Of a stretch of 64,000 nt of DNA, positions 1 through 13,172 are shown in pieces (position 1 is the stretch's first letter; the number at the start of each line of letters is the position of its first letter). Source of the stretch: Hydractinia symbiolongicarpus (Eukaryota; Cnidaria; Hydrozoa; Anthoathecata; Hydractiniidae); contig NC_079877.1 in assembly GCF_029227915.1 (NCBI RefSeq), positions 868,001 through 932,000 of the forward strand, read 5' to 3'. The position numbers and the translations under genes are program-made. The notes under the pieces were generated by a model. It searched no databases, was not told where the DNA came from, and saw only the letters and a program-made list of their open reading frames with translations.

Positions 1-300
1 TATACAAAAAAGTACCCTGCGAGTAAACTCATTTCCAGAACGATTTTTTAAATTATCTTTTCACCACTAAAACGCACGAGACTTGTAGTTTTTAAAAATG
101 TTTTCATTTTTGATGAGACGCTGAATAAAAGAAGTTTAATCGCCGGCAAACGAAAACCCGCGAATTCCTGTAAATCCCGGACTCGGTCCGTATAGTCAAA
201 AGTATACAAAGAAAATACCCAGGGAGTAAACTCATTTCCAGAACGATTTTTTAAATTATCTTTTCACCACTAAAACGCACGAGACTTGTAGTTTTCAAAA

Positions 301-3300
301 ATGCTTTCATTTTTGATGAGACGCTGAATAGAAGAAGTTTAATCGCCGGCAAAAAAAAACCCGCGAATTCCCGTAAATCCCGGACTCGGCCCGTACAGTC
401 AAAAGTATACAAAGAAAATACCCAGGGAGTAAACTCATTTCCCGAACGATTTTTTAAATTATTTTTTCACCACTAAAACGCATGAGACTTGTAGTTTTCA
501 GGAATGTTTTCATTTTTAATGAGACGCTGAATAAAAGAAGTTTAATCGTCGGCAAACGAAAACCCACGATTTCCCGTAAATCCCGGGCTTGGCCCGTATA
601 GTCGAATGTATACAAAGAAAGTACCCTGTGAGTAAACTCATTTCCCGAACGATTTTTTAAATTATCTCTTCACCACTAAAACGCACGAGACTTGTAGTTT
701 TCAAAAATGTTTTCATTTTTGATAAGACGCTGAATAAAAGAAGTTTAATCGCCGGCAAACGAAAACCCGCGAATTGCCGTAAATCCTGGCCTTGGCCCGT
801 ATAGTCGAATGTATACAAAGAAAGTACCCAGTGAGTAAACTCATTTCCCGAACGATTTTTTAAATTATTTTTTCACCACTAAAACGCATGAGACTTGTAG
901 TTTCAAAATGTTTTCATTTTTAGTGAGACGCTGAATAAAAGAAGTTTAATCGCCGGCAAACGAAAACCCGCTATTTCCCGTAAATCCCGTGATTGGCCCG
1001 TATAGTCAAAAGTATACAAAGAACTACCCAGGGAGTAAACTCATTTCCCGAACGATTTTTTAAATTATTTTTTCACCACGAAAACGTATGAGACTTGTAG
1101 TTTTCAAAAATGTTTTCATTTTTGATGAGACGCTGAATAAAAGAAGTTTAATCGCCGGCAAACGAAAACCCGCGATTTCCCGTAAATCCCGGACTCGGCC
1201 CGTATAGTCAAAAGTATACAAAAAAGTACCCTGCGAGTAAACACATTTCCAGAACAATTTTTTAAATTATTTTTTCACCACTAAAACGCATGAGACTTGT
1301 AGTTTTCAAAAATGTTTTCATTTTTGATGAGACGCTGAATAAAAGAAGTTTAATCGCCGGCAAACGAAAACCCGCGATTTCCCGTAAATCCCGTGCTTGG
1401 CTCGTATAGTCGAGTATATACAAAGAAAGTACCCTGTGAGTAAACTCATTAGCAGAACGATTTTTTAAATTATATTTTCACCACCATAACGCATGAGACT
1501 TGTAGTTTTCAAAAATGTTTTCATTTTTGATGAGACGCTATATAGAAGAAGTTTAATCGCCGGCAAACGAAAACCCGCGAATTCCCGTAAATCCCGGACT
1601 CGGCCCGTACAGTCAAAAGTATACAAAGAAAATACCCAGGGAGTAAACTCATTTCCCGAACGATTTTTAAATTATTTTTTTACCACCAAAACGCATGAGA
1701 CTTGTAGTTTTTAGGAATGTTTTCATTTTTGATGGGACGCTGAATAAAAGAAGTTTTATCGTGGGCAAACGAAAACCCGCGATTTCCCGTAAATCACGGG
1801 CTTGGCCCGTATAGTCGAATGTATACAAAGAAAGTACCCTGTGAGTAAACTCATTTCCCGAACGATTTTTTAAATTATCTTTTCACCACTAAAACGCACG
1901 AGACTTGTAGTTTTCAAAAATGCTTTCATTTTTGATGAGACACTGAATAGAAGAAGTTTAATCGCCGGCAAAAAAAACCCCGCGAATTCCCGTAAATCCC
2001 GGACTCGGCCCGTACAGTCAAAAGTATACAAAGAAAATACCCAGGGAGTAAACTCATTTCCCGAACGATTTTTTAAATTATTTTTTTACCACTAAAACGC
2101 ATGAGACTTGTAGTTTTCAGGAATGTTTTCATTTTTGATGAGACGCTGAATAAAAGAAGTTTAATCGTCGGCAAACGAAAACCCACGATTTCCCGTAGAT
2201 CCCGGGCTTGGCCCATATAGTCGAATGTATACAAAGAAAGTACCCTGTGAGTAAACTCATTTCCCGAACGATTTTTTAAATTATCTTTTCACCACTAAAA
2301 CGCACGAGACTTGTAATTTTCAAAAATGTTTTCATTTTTGATGAGACGCTGAATAAAAGAAGTTTAATCGCCGGCAAACGAAAACCCGCGAATTCCCGTA
2401 AATCCCGGGCTTGGCCCGTATAGTCGAATGTATACAAAGAAAGTACCCTGTGAGTAAACTCATTTCCCGAACGATTTTTTAAATTATTTTTTCACCACTA
2501 AAACGCATAAGACTTGTAGTTTTCAAAAATGTTTTCATTTTTGATGAGACGCTGAATAAAAGAAGTTTAATCGCCGGCAAACGAAAACCCGCTATTTCCC
2601 GTAAATCCCGTGCTTGGCCCGTATAGTCAAAAGTATACAAAGAACTACCCAGGGAGTAAACTCATTTCCCGAACGATTTTTTAAATTATTTTTTCACCAC
2701 GAAAACGTATGAGACTTGTAGTTTTCAAAAATGTTTTCATTTTTGATGAGACGCTGAATAAAAGAAGTTTAATCGCCGGCAAACGAAAACCCGCGATTTC
2801 CCGTAAATCCCGGACTCGGCCCGTATAGTCAAAAGTATACAAAAAAGTACCCTGCGAGTAAACTCATTTCCAGAACGATTTTTTAAATTATCTTTTCACC
2901 ACTAAAACGCACGAGACTTGTAGTTTTTAAAAATGTTTTCATTTTTGATGAGACGCTGAATAAAAGAAGTTTAATCGCCGGCAAACGAAAACCCGCGAAT
3001 TCCTGTAAATCCAGGACTCGGTCCGTATAGTCAAAAGTATACAAAGAAAATACCCAGGGAGTAAACTCATTTCCAGAACGATTTTTTAAATTATCTTTTC
3101 ACCACTAAAACGCATCAGACATGTAATTTTCAAAAATGTTTTCATTTTTGATGAGACGCGGAATAAAAGATGTTTAATCACCGGCAAACGAAAACCCGAG
3201 ATTTCCCGTAAATCCCGGACTCGGCCCGTATAGTCAAAAATATACAAAGAACGTACCCTGCGAGTAAATTCATTTCCAGAACGATTTTTTAAATTATCTT

Positions 3301-4253
3301 TTCACCACTAAAACGCACGAGACTTGTAGTTTTCAAAAATGCTTTCATTTTTGATGAGACGCTGAATAGAAGAAGTTTAATCGCCGGCAAAAAAAAACCC
3401 GCGAATTCCCGTAAATCCCGGACTCGGCCCGTACAGTCAAAAGTATACAAAGAAAATACCCAGGGAGTAAACTCATTTCCCGAACGATTTTTTAAATTAT
3501 TTTTTCACCACTAAAACGCATGAGACTTGTAGTTTTCAGGAATGTTTTCATTTTTAATGAGACGCTGAATAAAAGAAGTTTAATCGTCGGCAAACGAAAA
3601 CCCACGATTTCCCGTAAATCCCGGGCTTGGCCCGTATAGTCGAATGTATACAAAGAAAGTACCCTGTGAGTAAACTCATTTCCCGAACGATTTTTTAAAT
3701 TATCTCTTCACCACTAAAACGCACGAGACTTGTAGTTTTCAAAAATGTTTTCATTTTTGATGAGACGCTGAATAAAAGAAGTTTAATCGCCGGCAAACGA
3801 AAACCCGCGAATTCCCGTAAATCCTGGCCTTGGCCCGTATAGTCGAATGTATACAAAGAAAGTACCCAGTGAGTAAACTCATTTCCCGAACGATTTTTTA
3901 AATTATTTTTTCACCACTAAAACGCATGAGACTTGTAGTTTCAAAATGTTTTCATTTTTAGTGAGACGCTGAATAAAAGAAGTTTAATCGCCGGCAAACG
4001 AAAACCCGCTATTTCCCGTAAATCCCGTGATTGGCCCGTATAGTCAAAAGTATACAAAGAACTACCCAGGGAGTAAACTCATTTCCCGAACGATTTTTTA
4101 AATTATTTTTTCACCACGAAAACGTATGAGACTTGTAGTTTTCAAAAATGTTTTCATTTTTGATGAGACGCTGAATAAAAGAAGTTTAATCGCCGGCAAA
4201 CGAAAACCCGCGATTTCCCGTAAATCCCGGACTCGGCCCGTATAGTCAAAAGT
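301..4253. repeat. Higher-order repeat block, three copies of a ~0.9-kb monomer series
   Basis: The series that starts with the diagnostic ATGCTTTCATTTTTGATGAG is found at 301, 1920 and 3339 and runs ~4.5 monomers each time. It ends with CACCACGAAAACGTATGAG followed by TATACAAAAAAGTACC (1215, 2836, 4253). Offsets are ~1620 and ~1418 bp, that is eight and seven monomers. The copy at 3339 is preceded by an extra monomer relative to the first copy. Confidence 0.8.
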
Positions 4254-5569
4254 ATACAAAAAAGTACCCTGCGAGTAAACACATTTCCAGAACGATTTTT
4301 TAAATTATCTTTTCACCACTAAAACGCACGAGACTTGTAGTTTTTAAAAATATTTTCATTTTTGATGAGACGCTGAATAAAAGAAGTTTAATCGCCGGCA
4401 AACGAAAACCTGCGAATTCCTGTAAATCCCGGACTCGGTCCGTATAGTCGAAAGTATACAAAGAAAATACCCAGGGAGTAAACTCATTTCCAGAACGATT
4501 TTTTAAATTATCTTTTCACCACTAAAACGCATCAGACATGTAGTTTTCAAAAATGTTTTCATTTTTGATGAGACGCTGAATAAAAGAAGTTTAATCGCTG
4601 GCAAACGAAAACCCGCGAATTCCCGTAAATCCTGGACTCGGCCCGTATAGCCAAAAGTATACAAAGAAAGTATCCAGGGAGTAAACTCATTTCCCGAACG
4701 ATTTTTTAAATTATTTTTTCACCACGAAAACGTATGAGACTTGTAGTTTTCAAAAATGTTTTCATTTTTGATGAGACGCTGAATAAAAGAAGTTTAATCG
4801 CCGGCAAACGAAAACCCGCGATTTATCGTAAATCCCGGACTCGGCCCGTATAGTCAAAAGTATACAAAAAAGTACCCTGCGAGTAAACTCATTTCCAGAA
4901 CGATTTTTTAAATTATCTTTTCACCACTAAAACGCACGAGACTTGTAGTTTTTAAAAATATTTTCATTTTTGATGAGACGCTGAATAAAAGAAGTTTAAT
5001 CGCCGGCAAACGAAAACCCGCGAATTCCTGTAAATCCCGGACTCGGTCCGTATAGTCAAAAGTATACAAAGAAAATACCCAGGGAGTAAACTCATTTCCA
5101 GAACGATTTTTTAAATTATCTTTTCACCACTAAAACGCATCAGACATGTAGTTTTCAAAAATGTTTTCATTTTTGATGAGACGCGGAATAAAAGATGTTT
5201 AATCACCGGCAAACGAAAACCCCCGATTTCCCGTAAATCCCGGACTCGGCCCGTATAGTCAAAAATATACAAAGAAAGTACCCTGCGAGTAAATTCATTT
5301 CCAGAACGATTTTTTAAATTATCTTTTCACCACTAAAACGCATGAGACTTGTAGTTTTCAAAAATGTTTTCATTTTTGATGAGACGCTGAATAAAAGAAG
5401 TTTAATCGCTGGCAAACGAAAACCCGCGAATTCCCGTAAATCCTGGACTCGGCCCGTATAGCCAAAAGTATTCAAAGAAAGTATCCAGGGAGTAAACTCA
5501 TTTCCCGAACGATTTTTTGAATTATTTTTTCACCACTAAAACGCATGAGACTTGTAGATTTCAAAAATG

Positions 5570-8500
5570 TTTTCATTTTTGATGAGACGCGGAATAAAAG
5601 AAGTTTAATCGCCGGCAAACGAATTCTGGCGATTTCCCGTACATCCCGGACTCGGCCAGTATAGTCAAAAGTATACAAAGAAAATACCCAGGGAGTAAAC
5701 TCATTTCCCAAACGATTTTATAAATTATTTTTTCACCACTAAAACGTATGAGACTTGTAGTTTTCAAAAATGTTTTCATTTTTGATGAGACGATGAATAA
5801 AAGAAGTTTTATCGCCGGCAAACAAAAACCCGCGATTTCCCGTAAATCCCGGACTCAGCCCGTATAGTCAAATGTATACAAAGAAAGTACCCTGCGAGTA
5901 AACTCATTTTCAGAACGATTTTTTAAATTATCTTTTCACCACTAAAACGCACGAGACTTGTAGTTTTCAAAAATGTTTTCATTTTTGATGGGACGCTGAA
6001 TAAAAGAAGTTTAATCGCCGGCAAACGAAAACCCGCGAATTCCCGTAAATCCCGGACTCGGCCCGTATAGTCAAAAGTATACAAAGCAAATACCCATTGA
6101 GTAAACTCATTTCCAGAACGACTTTTTAAATTATCTTTTCACCACTAAAACGCATGAGACTTGTAGTTTTCAAAAATGTTTTCATTTTTGATGAGACGCG
6201 GAATAAAAGATGTTTATTCACCGGCAAACGAAAAGCCGCGATTTCCCGTAAATCCCGGACTCGGCCCGTATAGTCGAAAATATACAAAGAAAGTACCTGC
6301 GAGTAAACTCATTTCCAGAACGATTTTTTAAATTATCTTTTCACCACTAAAACGCATGAGACTTGTAGTTTTCAAAAATGTTTTCATTTTTGATGAGACG
6401 CTGAATAAAAGAAGTTTAATCGCTGGCAAACGAAAACCCGCGAATTCCCGTAAATCCCGGACTCATCCCGTATAGCCAAAAGTATACAAAGAAAGTATCC
6501 AGGGAGTAAACTCATTTCCCGAACGATTTTTTAAATTATTTTTTCACCACTAAAACGCATGAGACTTGTAGTTTTCAAAAATGTTTTCATTTTTTATGAG
6601 ACGCGGAATAAAAGAAGTTTAATCGCCGGCAAACGAAAACCCGCAATTTCCCGTACATCCCGGACTCGGCCCGTATAGTCAAAAGTATACAAAGAACTAC
6701 CCAGGGAGTAAACTCCTTTCCCGAACGATTTTATAAATTATTTTTTCACCACTAAAACGTATGAGACTTGTAGTTTTCAAAAATGTTTTCATTTTTGATG
6801 AGACGCTGAATAAAAGAAGTTTAATCGCCGGCAAACAAAAACCCGCGATTTCCCGTAAATCCCGGACTCGGCCCGTATAGTCAAAAGTATACAAAAAGTA
6901 CCCTGCGAGTAAACTCATTTCCAGAACGATTTTTTAAATTATCTTTTCACCACTAAAACGCACGAGACTTGTAGTTTTTAAAAATATTTTCATTTTTAAT
7001 GAGACGCTGAATAAAAGAAGTTTAATCGCCGGCAAACGAAAACCCTCGAATTCCTGTAAATCCCGGACTCGGTCCGTATAGTCAAAAGTATACAAAGAAA
7101 ATACCCAGGGAGTAAACTCATTTCCAGAACGATTTTTTAAATTATCTTTTCACCACTAAAACGCATCAGACATGTAGTTTTCAAAAATGTTTTCATTTTT
7201 GATGAGACGCGGAATAAAAGATGTTTAATCACCGGCAAACGAAAACCCGCGATTTCCCGTAAATCCCGGACTCGGCCCGTATAGTGAAAAATATACAAAG
7301 AAAGTACCCTGCGAGTAAATTCATTTCCAGAACGATTTTTTAAATTATCTTTTCACCACTAAAACGCATGAGACTTGTAGTTTTCAAAAATGTTTTCATT
7401 TTTGATGAGACGCTGAATAAAAGAAGTTTAATCGCTGGCAAACGAAAACCCGCGAATTCCCGTAAATCCTGGACTCGGCCCGTATAGCCAAAAGTATACA
7501 AAGAAAGTATCCAGGGAGTAAACTCATTTCCCGAACGATTTTTTAAATTATTTTTTCACCACTAAAACGCATGAGACTTGTAGTTTTCAAAAATGTTTTC
7601 ATTTTTGATGAGACGCGGAATAAAAGAAGTTTAATCGCCGGCAAACGAATTCCGGCGATTTCCCGTACATCCCGGACTCGGCCCGTATAGTCAAAAGTAT
7701 ACAAAGAAAATACCCAGGGAGTAAACTCATTTCCCAAACGATTTTATAAATTATTTTTTCACCACTAAAACGTATGAGACTTGTAGTTTTCAAAAATGTT
7801 TTCATTTTTGATGAGACGCTGAATAAAAGAAGTTTAATCGCCGGCAAACAAAAACCCGCGATTTCCCGTAAATCCCGGACTCAGCCCGTATAGTCAAATG
7901 TATACAAAGAAAGTACCCTGCGAGTAAACTCATTTCCAGAACGATTTTTTAAATTATCTTTTCACCACTAAAACGCACGAGACTTGTAGTTTTCAAAAAT
8001 GTTTTCATTTTTGATGAGACGCTGAATAAAAGAAGTTTAATCACCGGCAAACGATAACCCGCGAATTCCCGTAAATCCCGGACTCGGCCCGTATAGTCAA
8101 AAGTATACAAAGCAAATACCCAGGGAGTAAACTCATTTCCAGAACGATTTTTTAAATTATCTTTTCACCACTAAAACGCATGAGACTTGTAGTTTTCAAA
8201 AATGTTTTCATTTTTGATGAGACGCTGAATAAAAGATGTTTAATCGCCGGCAAACGAAAACCCGCGATTTCCCGTAAATCCCGGACTCGGTCCGTATAGT
8301 CAAAAGTATACAAAGAAAATACCCAGGGAGTAAACTCATTTCCAGAACGATTTTTTAAATTATCTTTTCACCACTAAAACGCATGAGACTTGTAGTTTTC
8401 AAAAATGTTTTCATTTTTGATGAGACGCGGAATAAAAGATGTTTATTCACCGGCAAACAAAAAGCCGCGATTTCCCGTAAATCCCGGACTCGGCTCGTAT

Positions 8501-11500
8501 AGTCGAAAATATACAAAGAAAGTACCTGCGAGTAAACTCATTTCCAGAACGATTTTTTAGATTATCTTTTCACCACTAAAACGCATGAGACTTGTAGTTT
8601 TCAAAAATGTTTTCATTTTTGATGAGACGCTGAATAAAAGAAGTTTAATCGCTGGCAAACGAAAACCCGCGAATTCCCGTAAATCCAGGACTCATCCCGT
8701 ATAGCCAAAAGTATACAAAGAAAGTATCCAGGGAGTAAACTCATTTCCCGAACGATTTTATAAATTATTTTTTCACCACTAAAACGCATGAGACTTGTAG
8801 TTTTCAAAAATGTTTTCATTTTTGATGAGACGCTGAATAAAAGAAGTTTAATCGCCGGCAAACAAAAACCCGCGATTTCCCGTAAATCCCGGACTCAGCC
8901 CGTATAGTCAAATGTATGCAAAGAAAGTACCCTGCGAGTAAACTCATTTCCAGAACGATTTTTTAAATTATTTTTTCACCACTAAAACGTATGAGACTTG
9001 TAGTTTTCAAAAATGATTTCATTTTTGATGAGACGCTGAATAAAAGAAGTTTAATCGCCGGCAAACGAAAACCCGCGAATTCCGGTAAATCCCGGACTCG
9101 GCCCGTATAGTCAAAAGTATACAAAGAAAATACCCAGGGAGTAAACTCATTTCCAGACCGATTTTTTAAATTATTTTTTCACCACTAAAACGCATGAGAC
9201 TTGTAGTTTTCAAAAATGTTTTCATTTTTGATGAGACGCTGAATAAAAGATGTTTAATCGCCGGCAAACGAAAACCCGCGATTTCCCGTAATTCCCGGGC
9301 TTGGCCCGTATAGTCGAATGTATACAAAGAAAGTACCCTGTGAGTAAACTCATTTCCAGAACGATTTTTTAAATTATCTTTTCACCACTAAAACGCACGA
9401 GACTTGTAGTTTTTAAAAATGTTTTCATTTTTGATGAGACGCGGAATAAAAGAAGTTTAATCGCCGGCAAACGAATTCTGGCGATTTCCCGTACATCCCG
9501 GACTCGGCCAGTATAGTCAAAAGTATACAAAGAAAATACCCAGGGAGTAAACTCATTTCCCAAACGATTTTATAAATTATTTTTTCACCACTAAAACGTA
9601 TGAGACTTGTAGTTTTCAAAAATGTTTTCATTTTTGATGAGACGATGAATAAAAGAAGTTTTATCGCCGGCAAACAAAAACCCGCGATTTCCCGTAAATC
9701 CCGGACTCAGCCCGTATAGTCAAATGTATACAAAGAAAGTACCCTGCGAGTAAACTCATTTCCAGAACGATTTTTTAAATTATCTTTTCACCACTAAAAC
9801 GCACGAGACTTGTAGTTTTCAAAAATGTTTTCATTTTTGATGGGACGCTGAATAAAAGAAGTTTAATCGCCGGCAAACGAAAACCCGCGAATTCCCGTAA
9901 ATCCCGGACTCGGCCCGTATAGTCAAAAGTATACAAAGCAAATACCCATTGAGTAAACTCATTTCCAGAACGACTTTTTAAATTATCTTTTCACCACTAA
10001 AACGCATGAGACTTGTAGTTTTCAAAAATGTTTTCATTTTTGATGAGACGCGGAATAAAAGATGTTTATTCACCGGCAAACGAAAAGCCGCGATTTCCCG
10101 TAAATCCCGGACTCGGCCCGTATAGTCGAAAATATACAAAGAAAGTACCTGCGAGTAAACTCATTTCCAGAACGATTTTTTAAATTATCTTTTCACCACT
10201 AAAACGCATGAGACTTGTAGTTTTCAAAAATGTTTTCATTTTTGATGAGACGCTGAATAAAAGAAGTTTAATCGCTGGCAAACGAAAACCCGCGAATTCC
10301 CGTAAATCCCGGACTCATCCCGTATAGCCAAAAGTATACAAAGAAAGTATCCAGGGAGTAAACTCATTTCCCGAACGATTTTTTAAATTATTTTTTCACC
10401 ACTAAAACGCATGAGACTTGTAGTTTTCAAAAATGTTTTCATTTTTTATGAGACGCGGAATAAAAGAAGTTTAATCGCCGGCAAACGAAAACCCGCAATT
10501 TCCCGTACATCCCGGACTCGGCCCGTATAGTCAAAAGTATACAAAGAACTACCCAGAGAGTAAACTCCTTTCCCGAACGATTTTATAAATTATTTTTTCA
10601 CCACTAAAACGTATGAGACTTGTAGTTTTCAAAAATGTTTTCATTTTTGATGAGACACTGAATAAAAGAAGTTTAATCGCCGGCAAACAAAAACCCGCGA
10701 TTTCCCGTAAATCCCGGACTCGGCCCGTATAGTCAAAAGTATACAAAAAGTACCCTGCGAGTAAACTCATTTCCAGAACGATTTTTTAAATTATCTTTTC
10801 ACCACTAAAACGCACGAGACTTGTAGTTTTTAAAAATATTTTCATTTTTAATGAGACGCTGAATAAAAGAAGTTTAATCGCCGGCAAACGAAAACCCTCG
10901 AATTCCTGTAAATCCCGGACTCGGTCCGTATAGTCAAAAGTATACAAAGAAAATACCCAGGGAGTAAACTCATTTCCAGAACGATTTTTTAAATTATCTT
11001 TTCACCACTAAAACGCATCAGACATGTAGTTTTCAAAAATGTTTTCATTTTTGATGAGACGCGGAATAAAAGATGTTTAATCACGGGCAAACGAAAACCC
11101 GCGATTTCCCGTAAATCCCGGACTCGGCCCGTATAGTCAAAAATATACAAAGAAAGTACCCTGCGAGTAAATTCATTTCCAGAACGATTTTTTAAATTAT
11201 CTTTTCACCACTAAAACGCATGAGACTTGTAGTTTTCAAAAATGTTTTCATTTTTGATGAGACGCTGAATAAAAGAAGTTTAATCGCTGGCAAACGAAAA
11301 CCCGCGAATTCCCGTAAATCCTGGACTCGGCCCGTATAGCCAAAAGTATACAAAGTAAGTATCCAGGGAGTAAACTCATTTCCCGAATGATTTTTTAAAT
11401 TATTTTTTCACCACTAAAACGCATGAGACTTGTAGTTTTCAAAAATGTTTTCATTTTTGATGAGACGCGGAATAAAAGAAGTTTAATCGCCGGCAAACGA

Positions 11501-13172
11501 ATTCCGGCGATTTCCCGTACATCCCGGACTCGGCCCGTATAGTCAAAAGTATACAAAGCAAATACCCATTGAGTAAACTCATTTCCAGAACGACTTTTTA
11601 AATTATCTTTTCACCACTAAAACGCATGAGACTTGTAGTTTTCAAAAATGTTTTCATTTTTGATGAGACGCGGAATAAAAGATGTTTATTCACCGGCAAA
11701 CGAAAAGCCGCGATTTCCCGTAAATCCCGGACTCGGCCCGTATAGTCGAAAATATACAAAGAAAGTACCTGCGAGTAAACTCATTTCCAGAACGATTTTT
11801 TAAATTATCTTTTCACCACTAAAACGCATGAGACTTGTAGTTTTCAAAAATGTTTTCATTTTTGATGAGACGCTGAATAAAAGAAGTTTAATCGCTGGCA
11901 AACGAAAACCCGCGAATTCCCGTAAATCCCGGACTCATCCCGTATAGCCAAAAGTATACAAAGAAAGTATCCAGGGAGTAAACTCATTTCCCGAACGATT
12001 TTTTAAATTATTTTTTCACCACTAAAACGCATGAGACTTGTAGTTTTCAAAAATGTTTTCATTTTTTATGAGACGCGGAATAAAAGAAGTTTAATCGCCG
12101 GCAAACGAAAACCCGCAATTTCCCGTACATCCCGGACTCGGCCCGTATAGTCAAAAGTATACAAAGAACTACCCAGAGAGTAAACTCCTTTCCCGAACGA
12201 TTTTATAAATTATTTTTTCACCACTAAAACGTATGAGACTTGTAGTTTTCAAAAATGTTTTCATTTTTGATGAGACACTGAATAAAAGAAGTTTAATCGC
12301 CGGCAAACAAAAACCCGCGATTTCCCGTAAATCCCGGACTCGGCCCGTATAGTCAAAAGTATACAAAAAGTACCCTGCGAGTAAACTCATTTCCAGAACG
12401 ATTTTTTAAATTATCTTTTCACCACTAAAACGCACGAGACTTGTAGTTTTTAAAAATATTTTCATTTTTAATGAGACGCTGAATAAAAGAAGTTTAATCG
12501 CCGGCAAACGAAAACCCTCGAATTCCTGTAAATCCCGGACTCGGTCCGTATAGTCAAAAGTATACAAAGAAAATACCCAGGGAGTAAACTCATTTCCAGA
12601 ACGATTTTTTAAATTATCTTTTCACCACTAAAACGCATCAGACATGTAGTTTTCAAAAATGTTTTCATTTTTGATGAGACGCGGAATAAAAGATGTTTAA
12701 TCACCGGCAAACGAAAACCCGCGATTTCCCGTAAATCCCGGACTCGGCCCGTATAGTCAAAAATATACAAAGAAAGTACCCTGCGAGTAAATTCATTTCC
12801 AGAACGATTTTTTAAATTATCTTTTCACCACTAAAACGCATGAGACTTGTAGTTTTCAAAAATGTTTTCATTTTTGATGAGACGCTGAATAAAAGAAGTT
12901 TAATCGCTGGCAAACGAAAACCCGCGAATTCCCGTTAATCCTGGACTCGGCCCGTATAGCCAAAAGTATACAAAGTAAGTATCCAGGGAGTAAACTCATT
13001 TCCCGAATGATTTTTTAAATTATTTTTTCACCACTAAAACGCATGAGACTTGTAGTTTTCAAAAATGTTTTCATTTTTGATGAGACGCGGAATAAAAGAA
13101 GTTTAATCGCCGGCAAACGAATTCCGGCGATTTCCCGTACATCCCGGACTCGGCCCGTATAGTCAAAAGTAT
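5570..13172. repeat. 3852-bp tandem higher-order duplication with an internal 1620-bp duplication
   Basis: Diagnostic variants at 5573-5821 and 6697-6918 recur at +3852 (9425-9673, 10549-10770). The latter recur again at +1620 (12169-12390). Variants from 7543 to ~9440 recur at +5472 (13015 to ~14910), and 5472 = 3852 + 1620. The simplest reading is a 19-monomer unit duplicated in tandem at ~9422, after which eight monomers of the second copy (9933-11552) were themselves duplicated (11553-13172). Confidence 0.85.
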
